A DNA stretch of 64,000 nt from Sclerodactyla briareus (Eukaryota > Echinodermata > Holothuroidea > Dendrochirotida > Sclerodactylidae): contig JAODTK010004976.1 of NCBI GenBank assembly GCA_026419785.1, positions 1 through 64,000 on the forward strand, in the 5' to 3' direction. The notes beneath the pieces are model-generated. The model was not told the DNA's origin and did no database searches. It was given only the letters and a program-made list of their open reading frames with translations. This document shows, one piece after another, positions 49,867 to 61,928 of this stretch. Made by a program: the position numbers and the translations under genes. Each line of letters opens with the position of its first letter. Within the stretch, counting starts at the first letter, position 1.

Positions 49867-50847
49867 TGTGGAAAACTAATCATGGCTATGACGTGCATGC
49901 AGAACATATTGAACTGCTCCATCCAGCAACCCTAAAGATTTAATCTTTGTAGTAACAAGAGTTCGAGCCAATCATCACTACTGCATACATTAAAACAGGG
50001 GCACTCAACCACAGGTAACAGTCCGGGGTGGCAAATAATAACTTCAGGTTAGTCACTTAGTTCCAGCGAAGTTATTCTAAGATTCTCCCATGAACTTACC
50101 AGTCGTTCTCACAATACATTATGCTTTTATAGTATAGCCCACTGTTCAAATTCTGTGCGGGTATTAAAACAAATCTCTCTCTCACGGAAAACGTCTAAAC
50201 CAGACACCTTCTCACAAGAAATGATAGTAACCTATCTCGATCCGATCCAACAGGAAGTTTCGTTCTATTCCCTGTGAGGATTGAAACGTTTATCTGCATC
50301 GCTAGAATTCCTCTGGCTCAATGTTCATCTGTTTCACTTTTGATATGCTCTCTCGATCATTATATACATATGGAATCCTAATTGTCCGTATATACCTTTG
50401 CGTTCATGGGTAGCTGTGTCAACAGTTCGAGCCAGGCATGAGTCCACGTGTACTTCAGAAATCCTATCATAGGAATTAACATATGCTAACCGTGAATGAG
50501 CTTAAGACCATGGATACCCATATTCACAGATTCTATACACTAGAGACACTTTATCATGGGTTGAATTGACCCCGTCAACCAAGCACGTGGTCTATTCTAC
50601 CCAGATAGCATGTTGGAAATCATACTTAGAAGTATTCCTCGTTATCTCTCACAGTGCTATCACCAACATCAGAAGCTATGGAATGGCGTCTGTGTTTCAT
50701 ATCGGCACTGTCTCTGATATCCTTCGTCTGTCAAGGAGAGAAGGGTACGTAGTTACATTACCCTGAAGTTGCTGGTTTGGTTGATTACTCAGAATTTTCA
50801 TCTCGGCAATCCTGGAATGTTACACCATGACTATAGTGCAGGTTATG
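49867..50847. other. No recognisable gene
   Basis: Could contain 5' exons of the Ig-domain gene downstream, but no splice-bounded coding block is evident. Confidence 0.4.
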
Positions 50848-51034
50848 CTACACTGGAAAGAATACTGTGAAATTGCAGCAGAGTTGCCATATATTTACTG
50901 TAAATTGAGTTTTTACAGTAGATTACTGTGGAATTTTCAGTGATTTACTGGGAACTCTACAGTAGGCTTCAGTCCACAGTAAATTACTACTTACTAGGCA
51001 AACTGTTGCATTTACAGTTTTTTTCACAGTGTAG
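50848..51034. mobile_element. ~187-bp MITE rich in TTTACAGT / ACTGTAAA
   Basis: The left end CTACACTGGAAAGAATACTGTGAAAT and the complement of the right end, CTACACTGTGAAAAAAACTGTAAAT, agree closely, giving terminal inverted repeats. The interior has many ACTGTAAAT/TTTACAGTA words. It has no coding capacity. A target duplication is not obvious. Confidence 0.6.
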
Positions 51035-51550
51035 ATTGTAGGAATGCTATAGTTCTGGGATTCCAGGTAGCTATCCTATCCTCTCTTGATATGTCGAATT
51101 GGGACACTAGGTTTCTCGTTTTGCCAGGAATGAAATATACTTGATTGCCAGACAAGGTATTTCTGGCGTACTTGTTGTAGGGCAACAAAATACCAAGTTA
51201 ACCCGAGAGACAGATCACATATATTTGTGTATCACTGTGTATTAAGAAAAAAAAAAACATCGATAAGAACACCCACTGATCATATTTTTGTCCAGGCTAT
51301 AATAGAATATGCTATCAATGTAAGTTTAGAAAATACTGTTTTAAATGTCTGCAGCCGAGTGGATAGGCATACCTGTCAAGACGGTAGGCCTACCTTAAGG
51401 TACCTTATCGGCATTTGTTGCGTCCGTCTTCTCTGCATACAAAAAACCATCTTGAGAAATCAACCATGCCGCAGCGTAGTTCTGCTTTAATTCTTTCAGA
51501 CCTCCTTCCCACGATTACAATTAACTTTATTATTTATATTTATTCCTCAG
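51035..51550. other. Upstream flank or intron of the Ig-like exon
   Basis: No coding block other than the exon that follows. The last 30 bases are T-rich and end in CCTCAG, a good splice acceptor. Confidence 0.45.
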
Positions 51551-51868
51551 AACATATTAGAATGACTTTACGTGACGTCGGACACTTCCGTGCTGAGAAT
51601 AATTCTTATAGTTACTTCCTGTGTTACCTGGATACTCCGGACGTAAACGCTGACGTGGTCCCATCCGAATTGGTTTGGCGACACTAGAATGACGCGAGGG
51701 CGCAATCCTGTACCTACCGGTATTTACAACACATCAGCAGAGGGGTTTTCCCGCTGGAAAGTGAAACTAAGCAATTCTTCTAATGGAGCTTTTGGAGTGT
51801 TTGGTTGTAATGCCACCATTACTGGAAAAGCTGCTACGTTAGTGCCACCATAAGGATGAGATCCTACG
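51551..51868 (+). CDS. Ig-like extracellular domain exon (two frame breaks)
   Basis: A T-rich tract ending in CAG precedes the block and G|GTAAAA follows it. The translation begins HIRMTLRDVGHFRAENNSYS and runs through FLCYLDTP and VPSELVWRH to a TAG at 51685. One base further in register it continues RNPVPTGIYNTSAEGFSRW, then NGAFGVFGCNATITGK and ATLVPP; a second, opposite shift restores IRMRSYG at the end. Disulphide-type cysteines (FLCYLD and GVFGCNAT), glycosylation sites and the RDVGHFRAEN turn (the place of the usual D.G.Y.C.A.N) suit an Ig fold. The first shift is +1 and the second -1, so the 318-bp length stays divisible by three and both borders are phase 1. The resemblance is to N-terminal Ig domains of Ig/EGF (Tie- or MEGF-like) receptors of invertebrate deuterostomes, from memory of the family. 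Confidence 0.65.
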
Positions 51869-52866
51869 GTAAAACTAATCATATTAAAGCGCCCATCCGC
51901 CTTCGAAAAGAAAATGAGAAACAAGCAATACCGCAACAAGACTGCGTAGTGATTCATTGCCACATTTGTGGCTTCTCGCATCCCCACATATACGATCTCT
52001 CTCTCTTGTTGGAGGTATTGGTTGATAGCTATTTCAGACATCGATTTCACTCTGTTGACATCGATGAGTTTGAATCGACGACAATCGTAATCCTTTCGAG
52101 CAGGGCACGGTAAAACCGGTCATTCTGTCTTCGACCCAGATGTTAAAAGATGTATGTTCTCCTCTTGTCTATTTAATGTTGAATATTATTAGTGTTTCTT
52201 TCTTAACAGAAACAGGTTTTGGAGACATCTCAATGCTAAAAGAAGTTTGTCATCTACTGTTTTGTAACGCCGCAACTCAAGCTCAAAGCTCACTTGTTTG
52301 CAATTGTGTGCGGAGAACTGTCGTTATGGGGGGGGGGGGGGGGGTGATAGGGGCACTGTTCCTGGTTGTGCTGGGTTCTATTTTGTGTTCTGGGTCAACG
52401 CGTTAGGGGGTACATGTACCGCTATTGTTGGAAACAGTGTATCAAACAAATGTTCTCCCTGCCCCTACCTCCCGTATTCAGGCTTTTCTTCCCAGTGAAA
52501 CCTGTCAGGTGGTACCTTTTTGAATTGACTATAATATCAATGTTTGTCATAGCCAACTGGGAGTTAGGAGATGCATGGCTACACTGAGAGCTTAAGACAC
52601 AGTAAACATGCAGTCATAGATGTGTCTTTGAGAACTGCGACCAAGTGATAAACAAAACACGGTCTATGATTATAGGACAAGCATGGGTGAAGGATATTAT
52701 TACGTGCACAAAGACAATTTCAGTATGTCCAGGGAAAATTGGTGTTAAGGAAAAGGTGGACAATGGGAGCCATAAGGTGCATTTACAGTATATTACACAC
52801 TTTTACTGGGGGGCATCTGATTTGTTTGCTCAGGTAGCGAATAAGGATATCTAGGATCCAACTGTA

Positions 52867-52912
<46 letters not shown>

Positions 52913-52958
52913 TTATATACCCCCATATAACCACCCCAGATATATATACTATTATACG

Positions 52959-52995
<37 letters not shown>

Positions 52996-53990
52996 TATCT
53001 ATAACAGGCACCTCAAATTTGCTTGACTGAATAAGTTTTCAAACGAAATTGTAGGCTCCCGGCAAGCGAAAAGATGCAGTTTGCCTAGACGAACGAAACT
53101 TTACATTACAACATCCCTCTAAAATGTTATGTGCCAATTTGTCAATGTCAAAGTCAATATTACCACATTCCAGTTGTTTAGCTTGTCTGACCTTTCACAC
53201 CTGTGCGTTCTTGGGAAAGGATAGCTCGTGTTAGGAGTGTTGTATGAACATTAGCTAATTACACTTTATGGTTTGTTCTCAAACAAAGACAAATCTGGTT
53301 CATCACAAAAAAATAACACTCGATGTCACAAGGTCAAAAGTGTCGTCTTGCTCGAACGAGTCAAAAGGGTCAAAGAGGTCAAAGAGGTCACCAGATTTGT
53401 AGTTCGCCCGAAACTTTTCATAACGGCATGCCTCTGAAATGATTTCCCGTGCCAAGATATATAAGATCTGTCCTATGATGACCTTAAATGACCTTGGATC
53501 TAAAAAAAAAGAACAATAGGGTTCATCCTCACCATACGTGCAACCCAAATACTAATTTAAACTTGATAAATATCGTGTTCGTTAGATTTCTTGATGAACA
53601 AGGGGTGTTCACCGCACAAGACAACACACAACCATAACCACACACACAACAATGCAAAAACACACACATACACACAAATACGCCACGCACAGCGCGTGAC
53701 ACCGCATAGATTTCTTTTGCCTTCGGCAAGGAACAAAAAATGATACGATACCCCATTTGAAAAATAAACTCCAGATCACAGTATTCAAACATTTCTAATC
53801 TTTTAAATCAATTGTTCAATTCCTCAATTCCTTGTATATGGTTTACCCTGCGATTCCATCTTACCGAATTACATTACTCTTCCATATGATAGCTTGGATC
53901 ACCACACACAATTAAACAAAGGGTATGTTGTTTCCCCTAGTAGAAGAAAGTTTTCCATTACTGCACGGACTTATGGCCATTCTTCGAAAA
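51869..53990. other. Probable intron or intergenic DNA with simple repeats
   Basis: Contains a G run (52327-52345), an AT microsatellite (about 52868-52995), a GGTCAAAG-rich patch (53330-53400) and CA-rich DNA (53630-53690). No further exon is recognised. Confidence 0.5.
52868..52995. repeat. AT microsatellite, two blocks
   Basis: TA runs at about 52868-52920 and 52962-52990 separated by a short non-repetitive link. Confidence 0.9.
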
Positions 53991-54068
53991 GGTATAAAAT
54001 AAGTTTGATCCGTTGCTCGGTGATCCATTGCAAGTGAAAAGTGATGTTGCTGCTGTCTATACCGTAAT
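53991..54068 (+). promoter_or_regulatory. Possible TATA promoter and short first exon
   Basis: TATAAA lies at 53993-53998. About 50 bases on is an ATG at 54044 with AAGTG before it, starting MLLLSIP, and GTAAGTA (a near-consensus donor) begins at 54069. The coding part would be 25 nt and end in phase 1, like the exon borders nearby. An in-frame TAA four bases before the donor conflicts with this unless there is an indel. It could mark the start of a second gene of the same family. Confidence 0.35.
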
Positions 54069-54341
54069 GTAAGTATTTACAACAATATCAAGTTTTCGCT
54101 TGGTTATAACAAGGAAAACATGGTGGAAAATAAAAATGCGGTAATATAGCACCTATTTACAGTGAGGAAATGTGTTGGTGAGGTTTGACAAAATTGGCAA
54201 AGCTTTCAAACTGTTATCATGGGAGAAATATATTAATGTTTATGGGTAGGGAAAATACAAGGCCATCCGTTACTGCGGAATTGTAAAACATGCCCACCGT
54301 TCCCACAAGCCTCGCAGTGTGTTGTGTTGCAACATTTTAGC

Positions 54342-54453
54342 TGCCTACGGGGTCCACAATAATTTCGCTGTTCATTGTGGCGGTCATCTTACCGTTGCTG
54401 GCGTATGCATGTGTATTGAGGCTGAATGGCGTCAAGCAGTGTACAGCGTTCTC
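54342..54453 (+). CDS. Hydrophobic segment, possible membrane or signal exon
   Basis: After an acceptor-like CAACATTTTAG the frame reads LPTGSTIISLFIVAVILPLL, then AYACVLRLNGVKQ, and a donor-like TAG|GTAGGG follows. About 20 uncharged residues followed by R and K look like a membrane-spanning helix with a positive inside end; alternatively AYA just before the cysteine would suit signal-peptide cleavage. The final codon before the donor is TAG in this frame. It is not recognised as a known family and may be chance. Confidence 0.3.
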
Positions 54454-54454
54454 A

Positions 54455-57290
54455 TAGGTAGGGATGGTTTAGTTTTTGAGAAACAAGAACAATGCAAAAA
54501 TACCACAATGGTACCGTTATACAGCTGTTGTAATGATAAGTTCAACGACGACCTGCCACAGTATCGGAGAAGAAGGAAGGGGCGTGTTATGTACACTATC
54601 AATTATTGGATGATGAAGTAAATCTTGTACTTGCCGTTTACACAATTTAAAATGAAGAATTGAATAATTAATTTCATTCATTAATTCGTTACAAACCCTT
54701 GAAGAAATGAAATGACTTCCGTTAGGCTTTATGACCTATCAGCCGCTTTTGAAATCGTTACAACACAATTCCCACTGAATATCCTGTGACCATAGAGGCA
54801 GCTGTCTTCAGGATGCCAGCTACATCAATTACTCCGTTGTAGATATTCTAATGAACCACGGCGAACCACGGCGAAATGCAAAATTTTACGACACACTCGC
54901 GCTCGCTGAAATTTCACTACACTATGTATTATATATGCTCTAGAATTAACTCCCAATGGTACAGTATTCCTGAACCTTTTGACTGGAGTTTTCAGATACC
55001 CATATCGTTCTCTCTTGTTGATCTCCTTCGTTGTTATCAATGCTATCACAATTCAACATCAAATCGATATATTCTATTCATAGTGAATCATCAACCATTT
55101 TTCCCCAGCTGACATCATACCGACAAATGAGTTATTTACTCGAACAGTGAACATCGGTGATGAGGGGATAAACATCACAATGAGTCCCACAGCTAACAAA
55201 CTCAGTTAGAAACTTCAGATGGCGCAACTCCGCGGACTGGATCAAAAAGGCAAGAGAAAACTAGACTCTTTGTTCGATGTCCCAATTCATGAAAGGGATT
55301 TATGAATGTCACAATGATGGAGAGAGAAATAAAGCTAGACCACGCGTACATTTCCTAGCTGAGAGGTGGAGTATGCAATGGGCCTACGGAGCTACTTAGT
55401 CCACATTATAGGATAGGGTGTCGCAAAAGTCGCAATTGTTACGGTTGATTCTTGTCACCGTGATAGTGGGCCGGACAAGCGATATGCAAGAGGCTACGGA
55501 GACAGGTTTTTTTTTTAGATGGAAGAATCAGTTGAAACTGAAGAAGTAATAAATTCACAGCTGCCTTTGACTAAGTTTTGTCACAAATCTCCCTAATATC
55601 ATATAATACATTTCCAATTGGTTGAAGTTCCTGTTAAAGTTCTGTCTGTTATTCTCCTATGGGAAGAGACAAAAGTGAAAGAACAGTTACCCTTTGGAAC
55701 GGAAGACATCCCTCTGTTTTTAAGATCTGATATACCATGTAAGGGGGCAGAGAGTGAAACCGATGAACCCTGTTTGTGTTTCACTGTTTGTGTTTCACTG
55801 ATTAAAATAACCACACGCAGGATTAGAGATAACATGCGTGGCGTGCGTTAGACAAATTAAACATATGTAGAGATACAAATCCATCCAGTCTATTTTATAT
55901 TTAGAAAGACGGAGAACCTGTTATTTTACAATCCATTGGCATTTAGGCATGTAGGTAGTATTACACTATGCCCCTGCTAACGATCATAGGGTGATAGTTA
56001 GAATGGGAACGTTGCGGAATCATATCACTCATGTATGGGATTTTAGGAGTCCAACAATATAATACGCATGTTTATTATAGTTGTCGCACTAACCGATATC
56101 TGCGATTATTGCCACATTCCGAGGTTATTTTGAGTTACTTTGAAAAGCATGTGATGAGAAATCGCTAGGTTACATAATATCTCTATATCCTCCGGGAACA
56201 TGGTAGGGTAATCGGGCCATCGTTGTGTCTGGAGGCTCCAAAGACATGTGCAACAGGGATGTACAGAAAACGCAAAAATGAAATATTCACCAAAATAGAT
56301 AAATCACATGATACACGAGCATTATTAACTACAACAAGTTGACACCGCTTCACACCCATCATCAATGCATAGCAATACGAGTATGCAGGGTGGGTTATTA
56401 ATTGAAGTACACTCGCTTACAACATTATTCACTTTCCAAATCAAAGTTACGCCGCAGTTGCACCCTGTGAAACTCGGATATATATAAAAACATCGCGGCA
56501 TATTTGATAATGACCAAACGGAACAAATTTGATTTATCGTTTGTCCACTCGTTTTTTTTTTCGCAAACTTCGCTTTGTCTGGTGACTTTATATTGTACCT
56601 TCCTAAGAATGCAGCATGGTTGTTAGCATTCTCATCGTGGGGGCGAATCATACGAACTAAAGTGCGAGCTTAAGCCATACAGGCCAGTTCGAGGTATTGT
56701 GCTTTTAGATTTGAAATCAGTCGCAATGTCACAAAACAAAATCTAATTTCCAAAACCACCAATGGGGGGCCCCCCTGTCGGATTTTTACTCAAAAAACAA
56801 TACAACGGGTCTCATTTCCGTTCGTAAGGAAGACTCAAATGAATGTGGAGTTGATGGAATGGGAATATGGATTTTACACCGAATGTGGTTTCACATGTGT
56901 TAACCTCTGACCGAACCAAACGGAATAGGGTTCATAGGGTTGTCCGACCAGACATCTATGAAACTGTGTGCTAACAAGTTGGATCGGTCTTTTTCACAAC
57001 CGAACCCCCAAATACTATAACATTGAAAAAACCGCAAATACAAAAGTTTCGATTGGGCCCAAATAAAGAACGAAATCACATTTCACACTAACCAACGCAA
57101 GGACGTCGATGCCCTGGGTTCCGTACAAAGTTTGCAGACCTGACCTCTGTTGACTTCTTCAGATGATTCTGACTTGACCCACCAATACAATTCATTTGGT
57201 CCTGGCCGACTCTACCGTATTTTCAAGCAAAATAGCAAAATATAAATAGGTGTAGGCATCACCCAGACCAGCATGCATAACTTCTTCTGG
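54455..57290. other. No recognisable gene
   Basis: Mostly AT-rich. Frames such as 55618-55851 (+) and 56325-56651 (-) have no motif. If the receptor gene is continuous this is intron. Confidence 0.45.
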
Positions 57291-57294
57291 TACT

Positions 57295-57425
57295 ACGTTC
57301 TTATTTTCTCTCTGATATTATTTGCAAGCCTTTTGTCTCTTGGACTTTATCTGAACTTGAGTCAATGACAAATCTTGAGGGAACTTGATAACAGATATGA
57401 GCTCCATCAATAGCAATAATTCAAT
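57295..57425 (-). pseudogene. Possible Harbinger-type (DDE_4) transposase fragment
   Basis: The minus strand reads IIAIDGAHICYQVPSRFVID and then runs to ISERK and a stop. IAIDGAHI closely resembles the first catalytic block of Harbinger and related transposases (GAIDGTHI followed by a proline). The downstream NRKG..S.NVQ block is not clear, and a TGA lies immediately upstream. Only one motif supports the call. Confidence 0.3.
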
Positions 57426-58120
57426 CTATCGTGTTTAAGAGGACAAAATCTGCCTGAAAAATCAATTTTTACAAAGGAAAAGAATTTTCAAGGAGATTCC
57501 CATATAGTTCAAAGACTCTCGAATGGCCCTTGAAATCAGTGGTCGAATCCTAGAAGAGTCAGTTAATAGGATATCTGGAGAGAATGCAAGCAATATTTAA
57601 CTTGCATGAATGTACAGGAAACAAGAGCCGTTTCAGTCCGAGTATCATTCGAGTTCTCATATAGTTTTAGTCGTATTGCAGACCACTACGGTGTGTGCAA
57701 GTTTCTCAGGTCGCTGTAAACTGACTTCATTTGGTACCCATGTTTTTGACAAATGCCTCGCTAATCCGCAAATCGTATCATCCAAAATGCTAGGAAACTT
57801 TCCAGACTGTGTCTCAGTCAGGTGTGAACTCAACTGGAACATTCCTATATACTATGACGTCAACGAGGTTATTCTGCCCCCCCCCCCCAAAAAAAAAAAG
57901 AAGGGAATTCAACATTTTTTGATCGGGATACCTTCTTGTGCTGGTTGGATTTCTTTCATTATTGTATCAAAGTGATGAGAAGTAGGTGATAGGAAGATAG
58001 AGTAACGATATGAGATGAAGAAAAGAAGTTGGGTTGAAGCCGGCTAACAGCTGTCAAATCACCTGCCATTCCTGTTCTGTCCACATGCTAATCGAATTTC
58101 CCGTTTCCTCCCACTCACAG
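57426..58120. other. Upstream flank or intron of the first EGF-like exon
   Basis: A C/A homopolymer junction lies at about 57878-57899. The last 30 bases are pyrimidine-rich and end in CACTCACAG, a good acceptor. Confidence 0.5.
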
Positions 58121-58238
58121 ACTGTCCAGCGTAGAGATGGCCACCGGAATGCGTTGGCATTTGTGACAACTGTTACAATGGCGGGGTATGTGATGAATAC
58201 AGCGGAAAGTGCATCTGTCCTGCTGGATTAGAGACAAT
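58121..58238 (+). CDS. EGF-like exon (stop or frameshift near start and end)
   Basis: After the acceptor the phase-1 frame starts with CPA, hits a TAG at 58132-58134, then reads RWPPECVGICDNCYNGGVCD and EYSGKCICPAG. The six-cysteine spacing C..C..CxxGxxCDxxSGxCxCPxG is that of an EGF-like (MEGF/laminin-like) repeat. The stop sits where these repeats usually have glycine before RWG. The end reads LETM and a stop, consistent with a lost base or two in a normal GFRGDNCE-type ending. A GTGAGA donor is available at 58239. It is likely one module of an extracellular receptor, together with the exons at 60.9-62.7 kb. Confidence 0.7.
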
Positions 58239-58239
58239 G

Positions 58240-60918
58240 TGAGACTGTATAACATTTTCATTGTAGCCAAGCAATGAATGTAATGCACATTTCGGAATAG
58301 TGAACTGGTTTTGGTCCATGAAGGTATTCCATCAGTTTAATTTGGTTCAATCGGGAAGAATCAGGAAGGAGTCTCACGAACGACCGAAACCATACCAGCT
58401 ATAAATGTCAAACTGCAACGTTAACCACGGTGCAGAGATGATGGCCCCTACCAGTGGTAACATTAGAAAGTGGTCGGAAATGCCATCGAGCCATTGAAGT
58501 AGTTAAAACCTGATTCACCTCCTCCCGGATTCGCCGTAGGGGAGATCTCATCAACCCTTTTCGGGACTCAGAAAAGCAGATGTATGATGAACAAAAAACA
58601 ACTGCAATATTTCCGGAATTTTTTTAAGGCACCTCATATATATATATAGGTGAGCTGCGACAAAGGCGTCAATCTACATGGTTGAGATTGGTACATCGAG
58701 TAGTCATGCACTCTGACAGGCCCCTTCGTCCGTTATTTCAAAATTATTCAAACTGTCAGATTCGCTTTGAGGCAAAATCCTAAGCTCTTGCTATTTTCAA
58801 ATGAGTTGTTGTGTATGTTCTAAACTCTAAACTGCAGATACAACCGTTAAAACAGATTCGCGCTGTGTCCTACACGGCAGCCTTCAAATGGAGAAGAAGG
58901 TAAACCCACTTGGGGGGGGGGGGGGGGGAATCGCGAAAAACGTTTCGTGTGTGGGAAATACTATACTAGTATTATGTGTGGAAAACTTCTGAAAATTTGG
59001 TCTCGACCAACCAACCTCCCAACCGCCCGATCCGGCACAACTCATAGACACTGTATGCCACAGAGACACTAATGTGTAGTTAGCCTATCTTAGTAAACAT
59101 AACACATTTTGTTCACACTTTCATATCATCTGTTTATGGCTAGTCATAAGCTATCTAACAATTGATTCGAACTAAGTAACAGAAGAGAACTCTGTAACAA
59201 GAGATTGGGACTGAGGATTATAGTTAAAAATAGTTAAAGCCGAAATGTAATACCTCATTTGGTAATACTACCTTCAACGTCATTCTCCTACCCTGATACA
59301 AACAACAACATTTTCTTACCGACGTTTCGCTTGAGGGTAAATTCCTCACTGTTCGCTCACCCAACTCATCCCTCATTCACCCACTCCCCCTCACTTATTC
59401 ACGCACTCACTCACTCACTCATTCATCACCCATCTCATCAACCGTCCTCCCGTCAAACGACCAAGCCTAATCCTGACGACTTCTAACATCCATGAGATAC
59501 CGAATTGCGCCGACCAGAGCTATGTTATCGTCAAGGTGGGAGGCCCCAACCCAGCGGGTCCCGTACTGACAGGCAGAAAACGTTGGACAGGAGTGCGCCA
59601 TATATTAACTGAACAAAGGTAGTTGACGCAAACGGATCAGGTAACGAACGTTTACCATCACCGCCTTCTCAAGACCCATGAAATTTGGACACACGGTCCT
59701 ACCAGCGATAGCCGATTAAATTATGATTCCCGGCATAGGAATACTAAAAGTAGCCGATTAATCGTATGTAAAATGTAAAAAAAATGGAAACCATGGACTG
59801 TCACCACTACCATCAGACCCAATATATACCTGGTAAACTGAGAAGTCACTCATGATGGCGGGGGAGGGGGGGGGAGGGGATAGGGGCAGCTGGAGGGCTT
59901 TCATCAAGCCATGAATTTTTCTACCAGTTGATTGTCTGATTTTCCAAGGGAAACGCTTTGAGTGATCTTGTGCACGTAGTATTCTAGTACACATGGAACA
60001 TTCCTAATTCGGTTCAGGCAAAAGGCTGCTCCCTTCAAATGGAAGTGTTCCTAACTTCCTATACATGCCCAATATTAAAATAGAGGGAGTGAGGTCAGAC
60101 AGAGTATGACAGTTGACCGAATTAGTTTTAAAAAGCCCTGGGGTGTATGGTGCTTGTAAATATTATCTGACACCAAGGGTGGGACATTTTAGCCTCTCTG
60201 AGTAATTTTTGGTAACCTGCTAGGCATCACCTCAAAGTCGTACATTTACTCATTGGAAACTCTCAACTTTTATCAGGCCACAGGGCCAATTCATGAAATG
60301 GGCGGAGTAGTATGCTTTTCTCACCGGAAACTATTATATATTTCATTTCATACTAGCCCGTCGTAAAACTCCACTCTAATGGTTTCTTAATCAGGTCAAC
60401 TGATCAAGGCGGTCCCAAACAAACATGGTTGCACATCTATGTATGTACGACTGCGATGTCCAAACACCAATAAGATGAATCGATCTTGTCAATAGAATGC
60501 TATTTGAAAACTTCTCGTAGCCGTTTTTTCTTTGTATAAGTACTTGATGAAAAGATTCCCCCCCCCCAGTTGGTATAGAATCGAAACTTACAAATCAAAG
60601 GACTAAAAATATGCTGCAGTGTAAGACTTCATCTGATTGCCATTGCGTATTGGTAGAGGACCAGGCAATACAAATAGACATGGGCTCTGCGTTCAGGTCT
60701 GTCTTGATGTCCAGACCACGAACATTATAAACCACCCATATTGCTGTTATAGCTTGATTTAAAATCCTAAATGTTTTGGCGTAAGACGAACTAACAATCG
60801 TATAGTGTTATGCCATATTGCGCAAATTTATAAAGAACTGAGGAATGTATCCATTGAGCAGAATTTCTGTTGTTAAAAAGTTTTTTTTTTGTTTTTTTTT
60901 GGTGTACTGATCCTCTAG
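58240..60918. other. Probable intron
   Basis: Lies between two EGF-like exons on the same strand. It contains a G run at about 58911-58928, CACT/CATT simple repeat at about 59345-59435 and a long T tract just before the next exon. No additional exon is recognised. Confidence 0.45.
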
Positions 60919-61081
60919 AAGGTGGTGATGCTGCAAACACTTCGCGTGAGAAGGTAATATCCACTGCTCATCTAATTAGTCTGAGTCATGATGCATGCGC
61001 CGGCTCTTTTATTCGGTCGCCCGGCAGCCTGCCGGACTGCCGATGTGTAACTGGACGTAAAGGACTCCCGTGCCGATCAAT
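60919..61081 (+). CDS. Cysteine-rich EGF-like exon
   Basis: A long T tract, then CCTCTAG, precedes the exon and GTAAGT follows it directly. The frame enters in phase 1 (AA then GGT GGT GAT) and reads GGDAANTSREKVIST, then DACAGSFIRSPGSLPDCRC and VTGRKGLPCRS. The four cysteines with DC.CVTG.KGL.C resemble the cysteine-rich module that follows EGF repeats in Tie-like receptors. The end is phase 2 as read, while the other modules end in phase 1, so a single extra base is possible. No stop codon is present. Confidence 0.6.
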
Positions 61082-61796
61082 GTAAGTTCAAAAAATCTAC
61101 TAACACTACGAAAACCAATATTTGCAACTCGCCCTTGGCAGGCTGGCACTAACGAGCCGCATCCATCGGCTAAGGTTCAAAACCGGGTAGCATGTAGCAT
61201 AATGAACGTATCTATGACGAACGAACGAACGACATGCTGACTTGGGCATGCGTTGCTCACCCGAGGGCCTCTGTCATTTCCCACTAATTTTACGTTACTT
61301 AGCGCTCTACTTGCAGGCGCGACATCCCTTGTCCTACAGCCACCTAATCAACGAGCTCATGCATTCTTGCAAAATACCCGCAACGTCACAGTTTCTTTTT
61401 TTCTTCCCGGACCCACTCCTTGTAGAATGCGTTTTGATCCGCTGCCTTATTGCGGTCCTAGAAGTAGTGAAATTGCAAATATATGCAACGAGTTCAACAA
61501 TTCAGTTAAAAACATACAAACATATGAAAGAATTGCGTTCTGATCTGAAACACATATCGTTAGCCACTCTCTTGAGCTATACTACTATTCATTCTAATCA
61601 AAATTACCTCACGGACACTCTCTCATTTTTTAGGGGAAAGATTATAGGAGCATCCCAGATGTGATAGAAAAAGTGTTTATACGAGTGTTCATTCCCGTTG
61701 TCTTCAGAATGTAGCAGACTGGGCGGGTCAGTAGGTAGGTACATAATACTTGATGGAACTTTAACACATTCATGCCATATATTTATCCACCAACAG
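61082..61796. other. Probable intron
   Basis: Between two splice-bounded exons. The 140- and 96-codon frames here overlap each other in different registers and show no domain, so I leave them out. Confidence 0.5.
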
Positions 61797-61928
61797 AATG
61801 CACTAGCAACACATTCGGAGCAAGTTGTCTCCAGATTTGCCACTGTGAGAACGGTGCGTCATGTGATATGTACAGTGGGACCTGTGAAAGTGGCTGTGAC
61901 AGTGGGTGGACTGGGCATAACTGTCAAG
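61797..61928 (+). CDS. EGF-like exon, intact
   Basis: Bounded by ATCCACCAACAG on the left and AAG|GTAACA on the right. The frame enters in phase 1 and has no stop: CTSNTFGASCLQICHCENGA, then SCDMYSGTCESGCDSGW and TGHNCQ. Eight cysteines occur in the order C...C..C.C...C....C..C....C, ending with GWTGHNC, the standard close of MEGF-type EGF repeats. The length is 132 bp, exactly 44 codons, and both borders are phase 1, the form that lets modules be duplicated without changing frame. This is the best preserved coding exon in the window. Confidence 0.85.

Noticed and set aside
52140-52406. 88-codon frame with a glycine run
   Set aside because: The glycines come from the poly-G run; no conserved segment flanks it.
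61242-61664. 140-codon plus-strand frame as a gene
   Set aside because: It overlaps another frame of similar length, has no domain, and sits between EGF-like exons where an intron is expected.
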